From Mactra quadrangularis (lineage: Eukaryota > Mollusca > Bivalvia > Venerida > Mactridae): a DNA stretch of 64,000 nt. The notes below the pieces were generated by a model. It made no database searches. It was not told where the DNA came from and saw only the letters and a list, made by a program, of their open reading frames with translations. Shown here one piece after another: positions 35,801-47,800 of the stretch (position 1 is the stretch's first letter; every line of letters starts with the position of its first letter). A program made the position numbers and the translations under genes. The stretch spans positions 34,757,202 through 34,821,201 of the forward strand of contig CM046309.1 of assembly GCA_025267735.1 (NCBI GenBank). The letters run 5' to 3'.

Positions 35801-38800
35801 TAAAAGTCATGTGACCATATTAATGTCATGTGACCATATTAAAGTCATGTGACCATATTAAAGTCATGTGACCATATAAATGTAATGTGACCATATTAAA
35901 GTCATGTGATGATATTAAAGTCATGTGACGATATTAAAGTCATGTGATCTCAGGCCTTTTTTTCCTTATATTACAGGGGCCATTAACAGGTGCCTTCCCC
36001 TCTTTAAATTTCTTTAAAATCATGCAGTTTTCCCCAAATTTGGAGTTTAGCTTGGATTTTTTGTTCCCCTACCTATGAAATTGCGATAAAATTTCCGCAA
36101 ATGCTCTATATAAAAAAGGCCCCAGGCCCCTTCTCCAAACAATGAAAAAAGCCCTGGATCTAATAAATATGCAGTCTGTTACTTTAACTGCATTTCTAGA
36201 CAGAATTGTTATTAGATTAAGACTGTTCTCAAAAATATTTTATCTCGAGTCCCATTGGCATTCTTTAGTCTAAGACTTTATGGACTTGTTGCTGTAGAAG
36301 TTAAATATAATGTGCTTTGTGTTTGTAGTTATATGTGTTGGGTAAATTTGCACAAGTTATAGCACTGTATCAAGATCCCAGATTGTCTCTGTCTGTCTGT
36401 ATATTAGTAATTATCTAATTATGTGATGTTAAACCTCACTGATACTGAGGTGTGTTCAACAATGCGGACGCTCGCTCGAGCGCTCGCCTCGCGAATTGTT
36501 ATGTTATTGAACGACTGCGAGCGCTCATTCTATAAATAGAAGAAGGTGATGATATCGGTCAGTCAGACCGTTTGTGTACAGAATGGCGAGCGCTCACTAT
36601 AAAAATCCAAGACGAAGTCAAACAGCACATTATTAAAAAAGCGGGTGGGTGAATCATTTATTTCTGCTGATACACAAGATCTTTCATATCTTTTACCATA
36701 CATAATTTGGTTATTTTAAATCTGCTATATTTTTTTCAATGTACCGATTTGAGTACCGGTACCAAAACGAAACGGTATTTACCGGAATTTATATAACAAT
36801 TTATAAGCGAAACACCTCTCGAGCTGTATCGCGAGCGCACGCGAGCGCACGCGCGAGCGCCCGCGTTCAGAACGCGGGCGCTCGATGTCGCTCCGAGCGC
36901 TCGCATTGTTGAACGCACCTCCGGTGTCTCAATGTTATATAAACAATATTGCTGATCTAGGCATATTTTAGTGTATTAAGTTTACTTAATGATAATTTGT
37001 AATTATCAAATGCATTGTTTGTATTAATTGATATCATATCCTCAGTGATAAATTATTGAGGCCCCTGGACAATTTGTTGTAGATATCAAAGTGTAATATT
37101 CTATGTTTAAGGTCAATGGTCAAGGTTATCTGAAATATGTCAGTTTATCACATAACTTGATAATTTAGTGTGTTAGGTAATGTTTGATAAAGGTTGATTA
37201 TTGAGAGTATAGACTGAAGACTATAATTTATAGAAATTTAGACAGCTGTTGTTCCTTCATTTCATCATGTTCATACATAGTAAAGTTAGGCACTCAAATG
37301 GCATAGTGCTAGCTACTCTGTAACACAACTTGGCACAAGCCTCTGTGTAAATTTTGTCTGCTTATGAAAAAGATATGGGTCAAAATCATTAGTGCCCAAA
37401 TCCCCGAAGTTGTTTGGCTGCAGTTCTGAACTACTTACTTTTAATAACTTGTCATCAGTTTGAAATGAAATTAACATCGTTCATTGATTCATAACCAGAA
37501 TAACTAACTAGCTAGCTATTGATTGTATTATTATGAAAAACTTCGGCTTATAATTTAGCGAAACATGGGCGGGCATCCGGTGTCCTTAACAATTGCATTA
37601 AATTTTTCAATTTAGCATGTATTTCTGCCATTTATTGTCAAAACTTCATACAATGATTACATACCATGTGATGAACAGAATTAGAAAGTAACCACAACTC
37701 TACCTGGCTTTATTATGGATCATTTCCCTTTGTAATTTTTGCGTTAAAGTTTTTAAATCTGGCTTTAATGTGGTTTCCACCTTGTTTTCACTATTTCACA
37801 TTATAATAACTCAATCTTTGAAATAGCTGCTTCATGTACAGGGCTTAAGACTAACTACATAGTGGCTACATTGGCCTCTCTTACTTCAAAATAATCTAAA
37901 ACATCAAAAATCTAGAAGTAGCTATTATTCATTGGGTCAGCAATCAAGAGGCAACTTTTAATTATCATTGATGGTGGCTCTATTACAAAAAATAGCTCTT
38001 TAGTATGAAAAATGGAAGATATCAGTAGAAAAAGACTATTGTTATTTCAAGTGTTTTATATTTATTTTTCAGAGGTTTACACAGTATTTGGCTTCAAATA
38101 ATTGTTCTTTCAACTTGGCAAGTTTCATTGACAAAACAGGAGTACAAGGTAAACTTGGTCTAGTTATCTTCTTTTAGTAATATTCTCTCTATATACAGAT
38201 TTATCCATTATGACTATTACTTTAAATTGGTATTAATTGGGTATTAAATTCCATGTTTCAAATATTATAGCTACTGTTTTTCAAGTATGATCTCTTAATC
38301 AATCTGCTAAATAAGAAGTCTTCCTGTTGCTCAGGGCAACCAGATTTTCATCAAGACAACAGGAAATTTTAGAGGATGTAGCTTGAAAGAGAGGCAACCA
38401 CTCTTTTATCAGATCTTTAATCCACATACAGACCAGCTGCTTTATTGTAGCAGTTATTAACTTTACTTTTTCTGAACACTAGCACAACTTATATATAGTA
38501 AATGGCAAAATTATTAGCCCCTTTATATGGAAAAAAAAATTTACTAGCTCTAATCAATTTTCACTAGTCTGGTACTTTGGGCCAGTGAGTTAAGGCTATG
38601 ACTGTTGTAGAGCAAGAGTCTTGAGTTATTATGTATTGAATCCATCATAAAAATTTATTTCTTTGATCACTGGCTAGTATACATATAATACCCAATGATA
38701 TTATTTCTATAGATACACACAACATGTTACTTCCTTGCTACAGTGATTGCCTTATACACTAGCACAAAGCCTATGTTTAGTAAAAATTGATTCTGGCTAC

Positions 38801-41800
38801 AGGGCTTTTTCAGGGGGGTTTGGGAAAAAGGCCCCTGCCCAAATTGGGAATTTTTAACGCGGTAAATAGTCAGATTTGGGAAAAAATATCGACAAATCAA
38901 ACCAATTTGGAAATTTCATATTTTTCTGCAATAAATCTTTATACAGTATGCATAAAAAATTGCTTTGGTGTCTCTGAAGGTGTTGCAGTGCCATTCAAGA
39001 GTTTGTTCTGACAATTCAGTAAAGTATTCATTGCAAATTCTCATGTATCCATTATTTTTATGATTCTTATTTTGATTGTACTTTATTACTTCCTTATGAC
39101 TTAAATTCCATGCTCTCTTTACAAGTAAAATAATATGGAAAAAATGATAAGTTATTTTTATTTTCAAACATAATGAAATATGTCTGAGACCTTGAATTAT
39201 CAAAAACATTTTTGTGCATCCCTTGTAAGTTGGTTAAATCAAATAATTTTGTAACTGTTTGTTTTAAAACACCAGCAGATATGTCAGACGAAAATTCTTA
39301 AAACTAAACCAGTTAAGATGTTGTTGACAAAGAAGAAAATCACTGTTATTTAGGGTTTATTTTGAGAGCACACGCACGAAAACAGAATCAAATTTTTGTT
39401 TGTGTCGCTCCCTGAGGCAACTATCGTTTAATCAAGATGAAAAATATAAACAAATATTTATTTTATAACAAACGCGGATCAAAAATGTTTCAAACGAATT
39501 TGCGATCTTGCGGTGGTCGCGAAAATATATGACAATACATGGTAATGGTTCATGTGATTTCGTTTCAAACAATAGAACATAAGTTTGTGCGCTATAAACT
39601 TAATAAAGGCTATTAAAAGGTAAATTGATGACAAAATTGTTAGTTTTAACTGTTATTTTAAGTTGAATAACCCGCAGTGCGGCGAATAAATTTCCAAACT
39701 CCTCACAGTGCTTACGTCACGCTTTGCTACTTGTTATTGATTTGATAAAGGGAGATAACCGCTGCGGGGAGTTTGATAAATTTCACTTATGATTTTCACG
39801 GACAGCGGATTTCACTCGTCACCGATCAAAAGTAAACAAATGATCCGCGAAAGTTGAAATCTCGTGATTTCTTTTGTTAAGTCCAAAGGCATCTTATTCA
39901 AAGGGGAATTATTTAACGAGATTGGGAAATTTTTTCTTGAAATTGGGAAAAATGGTCGTTATTTGGCATTGGGAACGGGGCCGAATATCGGCCCCGTGAG
40001 ATAGGCTGAAAAAGCCCTGGGCTAGCAAGAAATACTTTTAGGTATTGTTAGGCTAGTTGGTAATAGAGGCCTATTATAACATTATGTAGTCAATCAGGCT
40101 TGCATTCATGGCCTTAAATTTTCTTGAGCACCAGCCCAATTTATTATGTTATATACCCAGGTAGTAAAGGACATAAAAAAGCAACTAGACCAACTTAACT
40201 ATATAAAAAAGTAGCTTTCACTAGCCCAAATCTATTTTTACTCTGGCTTACTTGGGCTTGTCGATGCCTAGGCTAGTGCTTGAGAAAGTGTATGACTGTT
40301 ACTATCAGTATGTAAAATGTATCATATAACACCTTATAATGATTACATGATTGTTATATTGTGCTGTACTGGGATCATACTAGAAATCAATGCTTACGTT
40401 TGTACAATATAGTGTCTCTTATGTATGAGAGATTGTTATAAAAGTCTTACAAATCATCATTAGTTCTCCTGTTAGGTTATTGATTACTGGTAAAATAGTC
40501 AATATTTGTCTCTTTTACATATTTCCTCATGTCATGACATATATTGATCTATCATGTTAATGTATACATATATTATTTTACAATAGTTTTGAGTAATGTT
40601 TGAAGAGTTTTCTTATCTATTTGCTTGTAGTATTGGTTGAGTGATCTCCCTTGTTCAATGATGATTACTTTTTTTTAGGTTGGGTTTAATGCAGTAGAAA
40701 CTCATTGTAGTCATTTAGTCAGTCAACCTACTTGCCATTCCTGGAAAGGCTAAATATCTAGATTCGCTGTTAACTAGTTACTTGGTGCATACTTCAGTCA
40801 GTGCCTGACTGACCTCTTCCCCTACATAATTTAGAATCAATTGTAGGAGGGAGCATGGCCATAAAATTTACTTTAAGACCAAGCTCTATGAAAGTATGTT
40901 CCCCAGAATCAAACATTTGCCCCTTGATCAGTAGGCTTGTGTGGTGTGCTACCAACTGAGCTAGTTGAGCTTACTCAGGAAAGTATGTGACTAGTAACTT
41001 GTTATCAACTAAATTCCAAGATTTAGCTTTTCCAGGAACTGTGAGTAGGTTGACTGACTGCAGTGGTATGACCTACACCATGTGTTGCTAGGGCATTAAA
41101 AAGAACTTCAGTAAACTGTCACATGGTTTATCGTGAGTACTAGAATTTGTAATTTGTTTATCTTTCACAGGCTATGATATGTCTACATTTATCCGAAGAT
41201 ATGCCAAATACCTGAACGAGAAAGCTGTCACATATAGATTGATGGCATTTGATTTCTGTAAAGTAAAAAGAGGTAGAGATGACGGTCTACTTCGAACTAT
41301 GAATTCAGAAAAAGTAAGTGTAACACTTGATTATAAGGCAGGGCTCAATATTTTATTTGAAGTAGGTTGCCTGGTTGAACAACCAGCTAAACATTTTAAT
41401 TGCATTTTACTTGTATAGTCCATTTTTTCTCAACTGTCAAAGTTTGAATAATTTCGCGGTGAATGATTATACACCATATCAATATCACGAATGTTAGACA
41501 AAGAGCACAAAGTCACCGTAAAATTATTCATGTTTTGACAGTTGAGAAAAAACAAACAATACTATCCTAACAAGTTGACCGAACCAAATATATGGATCAT
41601 TAGGCGCTATCAGACGAACCTTTTCAGTTTCCATGCATTGTTTATCGCAATTTGTGTCTGCAAATCTTTATTTAAAATCTTTGTCTCATATCAGAGAAAT
41701 CCTTTATGTTAAGGAGGAATCTGTGAATAACTGACTATATTCCTAAGGGATCCCTGGTAAAAGTAGTAAGAGTCGACCCTGTTCTTAGAAATAAGTCAAT

Positions 41801-44800
41801 TGTCTTATATAGACTGAATGTATGGTGAGTGGTTACTGAGGTATATAGTATATCATTTACTGTGGGATAGACATTGACCTGTATTGATTTGTGTACGAAA
41901 TCTTTTCTTATATTATGTCTACTGTTTCTATGTTCTCTGAGAGATCAACTTATCAATGCTAGCTACAGTTATGCACCAATTTTTAGGACCATAAAAATTG
42001 ATAGTCTTAATAATGGAATGGTCTTAATGTAGAGTCCTTTTTCTTCTTAAATTAAGATTTTGCGACTTAAAAATTGTCAAAATTCACATGAATTTGCCGT
42101 AACTAAGGTGGTCTTAGTAGAAGAACATTACCATAGTTTTTCCCAAGTATATTGCAGGGATTATTCTGGGCCCAGATTTTGGTGAGAGAAAAAATCCCAT
42201 TTGACCAAATTTGGTGAGAGATTTCAAATTTTGTTGAGATTTTTTTTTACTTCAATTAAAACGGCAAGAATTTTATTACATTAAGGTACTACATGTACAC
42301 AAGATGTAAATGCTTATTTTTAATGATGGTCAATAAAACAGAAGTTTCAAAGAATGTTAGTTTTCTTCGCTTTTATTTCACAACCTGAAATGCCTTAACA
42401 CTTTATTGCAAACAGTGTAGACCCAGCTGAGTTAAAATATGTGTCAATGTTTTAAACAAAATTCACAGAATATAGTGATTTTGTATCAAATTGTAAACTG
42501 ACAATATATATTTTTCATTTGAATTGAACAGTTCTTGGGATATAGCATGTTTGCTTACTGGTTTATGTTCATCAGAAATTAAAATGCATTAAGGGGTATC
42601 AATGTCCTTAATTTTGAACCTTCTTTGTTTAAATATTTTCTTAAAAAATAAGTTCTGCAATAGATATCAAATCTTTTCGTAAGTAATACTATTCATTAGC
42701 AATTGGTGTATTTTATTGTTTTTTAGAGTCTAATACACGATTTTAGCTGATAGATTACGTGACAAATATTTTATATTTATCACAAATTCAACCGATGTTT
42801 ATTCTTGAAATAAAACAAATAGGGAATTTTCCCCTTACTTATTGCTAAATTAAGATCTAACATTCGTAATAATAACATTAATAAATAACTAACGTAATTT
42901 TAACGATTTTCACTTTATTGGCGATAGCGTCGGTCGCGAAAATGTATGACAGTACGAAATAAGAAACTTCATTCGTTGTAAATTGATGATAAAATAATTT
43001 GTTTTACGATTATTTTGACGTGGATTTAATGCTTATTATTATCATTTGATCAGAGATTATTATTGTTGTCAACTTTAATTGTCTTAAAAAACATTTGCAA
43101 ACTGATTATTACGTCTATTGAAACATGCTCATAATTAAATACAATTATCGATTTAACGGCAAGCATCCAAAAAGCCCTATCTACTTTAATCAATGCAATA
43201 TCACAGTTTGTCACGTGTTTGTTAAATTGCAACCGTTTGATTACGTAAACAATCTTATCGGGTCTACATGTAGCATTATTGATTTTTTTGAGCGGACGTT
43301 GATTGGTCCCTATTGGCGACAATATATACAGGGGTCATCGATAAACAAAGGAGATACTAATTATCGGCTTTTGAAGCGTGTATACTGACTGCAACTCCTG
43401 CGTAGCGCGCATCGCTGATCGGTCGATTTGATCACATAGGCGGACGTAACATACGCTCAACAATTCAACTATGACTCTTGAAGACAAAATATACGCGGGT
43501 CAAACTGACGCACGGGCGATTTTGAATGAGTGTCAAAAAGGGGTATTTTGGAATTTTTGTGTGTCAAAACCCGAGGTCTCGGGTCTAATTCAAGCCCTGT
43601 GCGGAATGCGTTTTATCGGCAAGCGTTTCAGTGAGAGCGCTGACGAGCAGGACGGTATAAAAGCCGTTTCACTGACTCTGGTTACGTCCCTTCCTCGCGG
43701 ATTACGTCCCCTATACGATGGTCATCGGAAAAGACTGGCAGATCAAGTTGTGCGATTTTTTTGTCCCATTTAGCGAATTTCCATGCGATTTCTGCTGGGA
43801 AAATGCGCAAATATCGCGAAATCGCGCCCCAAAATGATCCCTGTATTGAGAACAGACTTTGTCCATCTGTCTGAATAGAAAAATTAATGCATTATCTTCA
43901 TTATTTAATATGTATTTCCTCTTGTTGCCTGTGTGAGCCACACTTCTTGAGGACTGTTAGTAACTTTGAATATTGAGAACAGTGCAAAGTTCTGAAAATC
44001 ATTTGGTTTTTTTATGTGCCTGGTGTAAAGCATTGGTAGGTTGGAGCCCAATATTAAAGTCTTATCTAGAGGACATTCAGGGGTGTCGGGTGGTAACCAA
44101 CATAAACAAATGTAAAATGAGACATTGATTTTGGTTATGGAGTAGGACTCTACACCGGTATACGATATATATCGAATACCGGTATTGTAGGTTCGATATA
44201 TATATCGGATCGAACATTTCCGTATAGAACAAAATATCGATCAATGACGGTCATACAAATAAAATCCATGGCCTGCAAATCAGTTGATATTTTGTATCGC
44301 CAAATCAACATTCTACTGCTTTCAATTCGGTATGTAATGATATGTGGACAAACAATATCATAATATGTCATTTCTATAAGCAAACGTCTTACACCGTATA
44401 CGTCACGTTATGTCCTTTTTCAATCAAAGGAAAGTAAAAGTTGTGGTTAGAATATCCATTATATGTACATGTGCTTTCGGATTCAATTAGTCCGGGAACC
44501 AACGATCAGTATTTAAAACACAGATCATTTTTTGGAGCCAGAAGTTTCTTGGATTTGTTCGGGTTAATCCAGAAATGTAAAGAGAACTTGATTGTACAGA
44601 AGCGATATGTCATGTAAATTGCTTAAGTTCTGAAAGAGTATGCTTTTCCTTTTGCCGATCTTTGTTTAGTGTCATGTAAATATGAATTACTGGAAATAAA
44701 TCTAACTAAAACCAAACATCAACAAAATGATTTCATTTATGTAAATCCTGCACACAAGCAAAAACCATCGATTATCGAACGCACTCAATCAATGTTGATG

Positions 44801-47800
44801 TTAATACACCGACTAATCGTGTCACAAAAACTCTTCTGCAACATTTAATTTGTACAAGAATAATCCATCCCGAAAAATAAAGTTTTGGGTTATTAAATTG
44901 TAAAAGCACTGGACGGACCAGAATGTACAACATGCTGCAAAATTGTTGTAAGCAAAGGAGGCAATACAACAAACTTGGCAATGCATGTCATCCTGTCAAC
45001 AGAAAGATCATGTCTACACACGGACTCACTCATTCTCAAACCCAGAGACTATCAAGATTCTCGAGTTAGATCGAGAGGATAACCTCTGGGTAAGACAATG
45101 AGACTCACTACATGCAATGATATTTTTAAAAGAATGCAAACGTCAGAGACTTTAACATTTAAAATATCATAAATTCAGTGTATTTAGTAGTATGGTGTTG
45201 CAACAATCTAAATAAATGAATAAAACAACACTGCTTTGCTGTTTTATAAAAAATCTATTTATAATTAAAATATCATATGATATATCGAATATCGATCATT
45301 TTGTATCGATACGAATATCGTATCGATCATTCTGACCGATATAGAGCCCTATTATGGAGGCTTCCACTGTACAGTTCATAATGTGCATACTAGTGAAGTG
45401 GGTGTAATTCTTGAATACCCTTTATATATCGTTAACCAGTAAGTCACTGTGTAGTTGCTAAAACATGAAATGTAACTATTAGGTCTTTATTGAATTTCAA
45501 TTAAATTATATAGTTAGTACAAATTGACTTGAGACAGATTAATACATTGCAAGCTATTGTAACCATACTACGGCTAACTGATATAATATATGTAAATGAT
45601 ATTCAAATTGTACTCCTTGTCAGAAGTCAATGTTCGCAAGCTATACTAAAATTTTAACTGTTAAAATTTCAATACTTTTATATTAGAATCTTGAGACGTT
45701 TAAATTCTCATTTAGAATCTTCATATATTGATTTCTCTTATTATGTTTGGTAAAATGTGGTAGTTTCAATGTAGTTGTTAAAATTTTGTGTTTATTACAT
45801 TATTCAATAAAATTGTAATATTTATCTGACTTTTATTATTACAGTTATTGAAAACATTACCAATATTACAGAAACAAATAGATGCACTTTTAGAATTTGA
45901 TGTAAGTATATTATTATGATACTACTTTATCAGGCTATATACTGTCTAGTATAAAACATATAGGAGCCCTAACAGTATATTATGTACCACTTAAGTGTCT
46001 CTTAACTGTCTTGAAATATGTTTGCTTGATTTGTTATTTTTATGTACATGCTTAATCTCTCCAGGAAATGGAGGCTAAATAAATTATATATATATACACA
46101 CATGTAGTATTATATGATGCCACATTAGTTTGCCAGGCTATATATTGCCTTGAGTAAAACATACTATTGCCCACAAAGAATATTTATGATACTACTTTGC
46201 CTGGCTTTATATTGCATTGACAATATCTTTAATGAGACCACACAGTCTCATGAAATTGGTTCTTATGTTATTCCAAAACTTAGTAATCCACTTTGTTAAC
46301 CATTTTTTTTGTTTTCTATTTGATGGGTCAATAAACCAGTTAATCACAGTATACTCACGGGTACCGGGGTACGCTCAAGATCTTAAGCTAATCTTAAGTA
46401 AGCTACTGCTATAAGAACTGATGAGTACTGTACTGTCTTTTTTGACGAAGTTATTGTCATTTAACTGCTCTATGTTTTTAGTCATTGTAAGAAGCCTAAT
46501 TCATTGCTACTCCACCTTTCTTAGGCTTATCATTTATTTTTGTTTAGTCATGAGCCTAATAATTAACTAGTTCAATTTTTATGAAATAAGATATTTTCCC
46601 TGAATCAATTTTTGTTAGACCCAAGCTTGAAGCTAGTGGGTAATATGGCAGTGAATTGAAGTAATTTTTATTACAATAGGGGTATCACCTTCAGCAATAA
46701 ATGTTGGTATTGAATTTTATTATTTAGTACAATTTACATTCATCATTATTGTTATTATTTTATTTCAGTGTACAGCTAATGAATTGACAAATGGTGTTAT
46801 AAATGCATCATTTATGTTATTGTTTAAAGACCTTATACGATTGTTTGCTTGTTATAATGATGGTACCATTAATTTGTTAGGTAAGTTTATCATTACAATT
46901 ATGTCAATCTCTTTGGCACTCCCCAAGCGCTTCATAAACTGCATTTATACATTGTCGCAAATCAGTGGATTTTTAGCTGGATTTTTCACTGGGCGTCAGG
47001 TGTCGTTAACAATTGCGTTGAAGTTTATTGTCATTTATTGTGAGATCTTTATGAAACGTCATACAATGATAACATACTGCGTGATGAACAGAATTAGAAA
47101 GTAACCACAACTGTACCTGCCTTTATTATGGATTATTTCCCTCTGTAAATTTTTGCCTTAAAGTTTTTAAATCTGGCTTTAATGTGGTTTCCACGTTACA
47201 TTTCTTGTTAATCTGAAGATTTAGTTATGTTGAATTTTGTACAGTGGTTTTAATGCTGGTTGGTGTAGGAGAAGTTTTGAAAGTTCTACAAGTGAAATTT
47301 TTTCCTTGAAAGAAAAAGTTGTTCATTTTGTCTGTAAAAATTATTCATAAAGATTTAGATGTAGTATACTGGTATGCCAGCAGCTGCCGTTAGTTTTGTT
47401 ATGTTTTTCTCAAATACTTAGAATAAAGACATTTCAAAAACAAAGTTAATTACAAACATTGGTTCGAAGCAAATTATTTTGTCTGAAATTTTGTCTGATG
47501 TTATACAAGCTGTTAATCAAAAGAACTAAAAAAGGGTCATTTTTGTTGGAATGATTCACAGCGAGGCTAGTAGTAGTCCAGATTTTTTGTTTCAAATACT
47601 CATAATCTTTTATGTTTATGTTAGATAATTAAAAAAAAAAAATGAAAAAGAAAGAAGTATTCTTACTAATTATTAACATATGATTTTATTAAAAAAATTT
47701 ATTGATATTTTTTTCAGAGAAATTTTTTGATATGAACAAGAAACAATGTAAAGAAGCATTAGATATCTATAAAAAGTTTTTAGTGAGAATGGACAAGGTC

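Larger units (their letters stand above)
33867..38072 (+). other. PICALM intron 2
   Basis: Contains a full SINE (33930), a hAT-like element (34573), a 19-bp tandem array of E-box-like units (35786), a small CAGGGCTTTTT-type element (35951), a GC-rich TIR element (36448) and a 230-bp repeat (37560). No further exon seen. Confidence 0.7.
38149..41170 (+). other. PICALM intron 3
   Basis: Holds copies of the CACTAGCCCAAT repeat on both sides of a 1.2-kb transposon (38800-40019), and a head-to-head pair of SINEs (40678-41105) ending 66 bp before exon 4. No exon seen. Confidence 0.7.
41314..45844 (+). other. PICALM intron 4
   Basis: Almost filled by transposons: 41339-41781 (with an inner palindrome at 41420-41560), a degenerate relative of the 8807 MITE at about 41984-42136, 42155-43843 and 44143-45351. 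No exon recognised. Confidence 0.7.

Noticed and set aside
36736..36918. Arg/Ala-rich minus-strand open frame
   Set aside because: Arises from GAGCGCTCG repeats in the TIR of the 36448 element.
41179..41418. Reading through the exon 4 donor as a terminal exon
   Set aside because: The frame past 41313 runs into transposon sequence (41339 on); the GTAAGT donor and family alignment place the exon end at 41313.
43471..43773. Independent gene of 100 codons
   Set aside because: It lies inside a transposon with intact TSD, has no recognisable domain, and runs toward the element's end; kept only as a finding.
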